DNA of 8,990 bases from Chloroflexota bacterium (GTDB lineage Bacteria; Chloroflexota; Limnocylindria; Limnocylindrales; CSP1-4): NCBI GenBank assembly GCA_021785115.1, contig JAJYGO010000134.1, forward strand, positions 1 to 8,990, in the 5' to 3' direction. A program made the position numbers and the translations under genes. The notes below the pieces were generated by a model. It did not search any database. It was not told the origin of the DNA and saw only the letters and a program-made list of their open reading frames with translations. Shown here one piece after another: positions 7,345-8,990 of this stretch (the stretch's first letter is position 1; the number at the start of each line of letters is the position of its first letter).

Positions 7345-7701
7345 TCAGTGAAGACGCATCCTGGGCTGCTGGCCCTGTCGCTCGTTGACGAGGTACGAGC
7401 CCATCACGATGGCCGGGATCAGTGCGAGCAGGACGAGGAGACGGTTCGACCCGCTGATCAGCAGCCCCAGCGCGGTGCCGAGGGACAGTGCCGAACCGAC
7501 GGCCAGGCCCTCGAACGACATCGAGCCCATCTGTGCCTGCATCTGTCGCGCCGCGTCCCCGGCGCTCGCGGCCGCACCCGGCATCACGTTCGCCAGGTCG
7601 TTCGCCGTGCTCCGCGCCTGCTGGATCGCGTCGGACGCGCTCGAGGTCGACGTCGACTCGGACGTCGCCTGGTCGTCGTATTCGTCGGTGTGCTTCGCCA
7701 T
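7345..7701 (-). CDS. Small hypothetical protein with two predicted membrane segments, 118 residues, first gene of the trehalose operon
   Basis: The start ATG at 7701 is set by a strong GGAGGT five bases upstream (7711-7706); the longer frame back to 7749 lacks such a site. Residues 1-25 are hydrophilic (MAKHTDEYDDQATSESTSTS). Residues 27-60 form an Ala/Gln-rich likely amphipathic helix (AIQQARSTANDLANV, then AARQMQAQMG). Two hydrophobic stretches follow: FEGLAVGSALSLGTALGLLI and NRLLVLLALIPAIVMGSYLV, separated by a short SGS turn. The end is basic (NERQGQQPRMRLH). This predicts a membrane hairpin with a soluble N-terminal arm. The layout loosely recalls small stress-associated membrane proteins of the YtxH/DUF883 kind, but I see no specific match. 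It lies 29 bases ahead of glgX on the same strand, so it is probably co-transcribed with the trehalose genes. Whether it is functionally linked to them is not shown by sequence. Confidence 0.8.
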   Translation of the reverse strand: MAKHTDEYDDQATSESTSTSSASDAIQQARSTANDLANVMPGAAASAGDAARQMQAQMGSMSFEGLAVGSALSLGTALGLLISGSNRLLVLLALIPAIVMGSYLVNERQGQQPRMRLH

Positions 7702-7705
7702 CGGA

Positions 7706-7711
7706 ACCTCC
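7706..7711 (-). promoter_or_regulatory. Ribosome binding site of the 118-residue membrane protein gene
   Basis: On the minus strand GGAGGT is followed by TCCG and ATG at 7701. It is the strongest Shine-Dalgarno match noticed in the window, and it decides the start of this gene. The downstream glgX, treY and treZ starts lack comparable sites. Confidence 0.8.
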
Positions 7712-7766
7712 ATCTCCGGCGCGCGGCAACGCCGTCGCGACGCGCGCACTCCACGCGAACTCTTGC

Positions 7767-7797
7767 ATGCGGCCGGTCGTCAACCCGACGGCCGCGT
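7767..7797. promoter_or_regulatory. Bulged inverted repeat in the divergent intergenic region, possible operator
   Basis: ATGCGGCC (7767-7774), a bulged G and GTCG (7776-7779) pair with CGAC (7786-7789) and GGCCGCGT (7790-7797), including one G-T wobble. The loop TCAACC overlaps the TTGACG -35-like box of the minus strand. Its place about 66 bases upstream of the operon's first start would suit a repressor or activator site. In DNA this GC-rich the repeat could also be chance. Confidence 0.25.
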
Positions 7798-7952
7798 CCG
7801 CGCGCGGGTTGCAGTCCCGTGTCGGCGGTGGACAAGGCCGCGGCCGTGCGACGCCACGCCCTTCCGCGCCGCTGATGCTCTTCCACGCGGCTGATAGGCG
7901 GCGAGCGCGGCATGAGCGGCAACAGGGCGAGGCGGCCGCGATCCTTTCCGCC

Positions 7953-8369
7953 ATGACCGACCGACCCAAGGCGGGCGGGGACGGGGCGACCGGCCGGCCC
8001 GAGGATCGCCGGAACGAACTGCGCCCGACCGTCCGCGAGACGCCTCCCGCGCCCGACCGGCCGGTGGACCCCGAGCGAGCCGGCCCGCGCACCGACCTCG
8101 GCGGCACTCCAGCCGGGGTCCGGCACGAGCCCGGGCACCCGATGCCCGACGACCGGACCCGGTCGACGACCGGCATGGCGCGCAACGTCGGGCGCGACCA
8201 GTGGCGGGCTGGTCGGTCGCGCCCGAGGGCGGCCAGCCGCGACGAGGATCCCGCAGCGCCGGCCGTCCCGACCCACGCACAGCGCGAGGAGGGGACGACC
8301 GACCCGTTCGGGGGCGGTCCCGGCGAAGGGCTGGATGCGGGCAACCGCGGGGAGCCTCCGCAGCGGTGA
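7953..8369 (+). CDS. Hypothetical hydrophilic, probably disordered protein, 138 residues
   Basis: The ORF starts at ATG 7953 (MTDRPKAGGD) and ends at TGA 8367-8369. It has strongly G/C-biased third positions, which supports it as coding. The product is rich in Arg, Pro, Asp, Gly and Thr, with almost no hydrophobic clusters, Cys or long helices. It ends in TTDPFGGGPGEGLDAGNRGE. This indicates a soluble, largely unstructured protein. No clear Shine-Dalgarno lies upstream; an in-frame ATG at 7875 would add 26 residues, but codon bias is weaker there. Its stop shares GTGA with the start of the following membrane protein gene, so the two are likely co-translated. No family is recognised. Hydrophilic disordered proteins are sometimes desiccation-related, which would fit the adjacent trehalose operon, but that link is inference. 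Confidence 0.6.
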   Translation: MTDRPKAGGDGATGRPEDRRNELRPTVRETPPAPDRPVDPERAGPRTDLGGTPAGVRHEPGHPMPDDRTRSTTGMARNVGRDQWRAGRSRPRAASRDEDPAAPAVPTHAQREEGTTDPFGGGPGEGLDAGNRGEPPQR

Positions 8370-8990
8370 CGGCCGGGGCGGCCGGCAGACCGGCCGGCAT
8401 GGGTGAGGGCGTCGCAGGCGCCGACGCGAGCACGGCCGGGACGTCTCCAGTCGCCTCGGTGCGCCCGACCGCGGACACGACCGGCTCGTTTCCCCGCGCG
8501 TGGCTCGCCCACGCGTGGATGCTTCTCGCCGGCCTGGCGCTGCTTGCCGGCGGGATCTTCGGCTTCTTCCCGCAGTCCGTGATCGGCGCGCCGGGCCGGA
8601 CGTTCGCGACGACGCCGCTGCTCGACGCACTGATCGGGCTGTTCGGCGTCGTGGCGCTGTCGATCACATGGGGGTTCGAGGGCGACGATCGGGCGAACGC
8701 GACGCTCGCGTTCGGCGCGATCGTGGCCGTGCTGTTCGCGGCGGAGGCTGCTGGACCGGGCCCGCTCGGCGTGCTGCCGGGACCGACGAATCTCGCCACG
8801 CGGGACGCCACCCTTGCGGTCGGGCTCGCCAGCCTGGCCATCGGGCTCGCGTCGCGGGAGGGTCGCCGCTCGCCGGGCCGGGCGCCGGCCGCGAGCCGCG
8901 TCATCGCGGCTGCGGCGCACCTCCCCAGTGCGTCAGACGAGCACGGAACCGAGCACGAGGCAGCGATCGAGCACGGGCCGCCGCCTGTCC
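8366..8990 (+). CDS. Membrane protein with four predicted segments, DUF4383-like, 3' end outside window
   Basis: The frame from GTG 8366 is open to the right edge, giving 208 visible codons and no stop. The GTG shares GTGA with the preceding stop, and GGGGAG at 8349-8354 lies 11 bases upstream. ATG 8399 in the same frame is the alternative start. After about 45 polar residues come four hydrophobic segments, roughly residues 46-68 (AWLAHAWMLLAGLALLAGGI), 85-104 (LLDALIGLFGVVALSITWGF), 112-130 (ATLAFGAIVAVLFAAEA) and 145-163 (TRDATLAVGLASLAIGL). A charged, His/Glu-rich tail follows. The four-helix order, and the Asn-Leu then Asp before the last helix, recall DUF4383-type small membrane proteins, but this is a weak resemblance by eye. 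It is probably in the cytoplasmic membrane. It appears to be a plus-strand unit with the disordered 138-residue protein, divergent from the trehalose operon. Confidence 0.7.
   Translation, partial: MTAGAAGRPAGMGEGVAGADASTAGTSPVASVRPTADTTGSFPRAWLAHAWMLLAGLALLAGGIFGFFPQSVIGAPGRTFATTPLLDALIGLFGVVALSITWGFEGDDRANATLAFGAIVAVLFAAEAAGPGPLGVLPGPTNLATRDATLAVGLASLAIGLASREGRRSPGRAPAASRVIAAAAHLPSASDEHGTEHEAAIEHGPPPV
8379..8396 (+). repeat. 7-bp perfect hairpin near the start of the membrane protein gene
   Basis: CGGCCGG (8379-8385) and CCGGCCG (8390-8396) pair around a CAGA loop. The hairpin lies between the GTG at 8366 and the in-frame ATG at 8399. In mRNA it could hinder initiation at the ATG, which favours the coupled GTG, or it may be chance in GC-rich coding DNA. 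Confidence 0.3.

Larger units (their letters stand above)
7702..7952. other. Divergent intergenic region, probable location of both promoters
   Basis: These 251 bases separate the minus-strand trehalose operon from the plus-strand 138-residue gene, so promoters for both should lie here. On the minus strand a TTGACG (7783-7778) resembles a -35 box, but 17 bases further only GTTCGC (7760-7755) is found, a poor -10. No convincing -35/-10 pair was seen on the plus strand. The region holds one bulged hairpin and a possible 14-codon leader ORF, both listed separately. No RNA gene or riboswitch was recognised. Confidence 0.4.

Noticed and set aside
7801..7840. TTGCAG (7809-7814) and TTGCAT (7763-7768) as plus-strand -35 boxes
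   Set aside because: No acceptable -10 hexamer occurs 16-18 bases downstream of either.
7584..8904. Minus-strand ORFs 7584-8630 and 7780-8904
   Set aside because: They are low complexity and antisense to the plus-strand pair, whose four hydrophobic segments and GTGA overlap are better supported.
7316..8920. Extension of the glgX frame upstream to 8920
   Set aside because: The extra sequence is Arg/Pro-rich shadow that overlaps the 118-residue gene, crosses the intergenic region and runs antisense to the right-hand genes.

Overview
The window is very GC-rich with strong G/C preference at third codon positions, so shadow reading frames are long on both strands. Protein style (Actinomycetota-like GlgX and TreY/TreZ sequences, GTG and TTG starts, few Shine-Dalgarno sites) suggests a high-GC actinobacterium or a high-GC Chloroflexota relative. 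Lineage cannot be fixed from this window alone. No RNA gene, insertion sequence, CRISPR array or phage gene was recognised.

Layout. Positions 1-546 (+) hold the 3' end of a gene that looks like a SRPBCC (cyclase/dehydrase-type) protein with a Thr-Gly-rich tail, followed through a 4-base TTGA overlap by a small low-complexity ORF. A gap of about 85 bases with two hairpins separates these from a convergent minus-strand operon. Read from high to low coordinates, the operon is: a 118-residue protein with two predicted membrane segments (7701-7345), glgX/treX (7315-5048), treY (5058-2386) and treZ (2389-632). A 251-base gap divides its 5' end from two plus-strand genes: a disordered 138-residue hydrophilic protein (7953-8369) and, through a GTGA overlap, a membrane protein with four predicted segments that runs off the right edge (8366-8990).

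Function. TreX/GlgX debranches alpha-glucan. TreY turns the reducing-end glucose of the released maltooligosaccharide into an alpha-1,1-linked trehalosyl unit, and TreZ cuts off free trehalose. All three enzymes keep the four GH13 signature regions and catalytic residues and look intact. The treY/treZ (ATGA) and glgX/treY (11 bases) junctions overlap, which suggests translational coupling and one transcript. The pathway makes trehalose from stored glycogen, normally for osmotic, desiccation or temperature stress.

The enzyme operon itself is well known. The less ordinary parts are the uncharacterised small membrane protein at its head, a roughly 60-residue low-complexity N-terminal extension on GlgX, Thr-Gly-rich stretches in three separate ORFs, and the hairpins in both intergenic regions. 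I did not find convincing evidence of a wholly new system.
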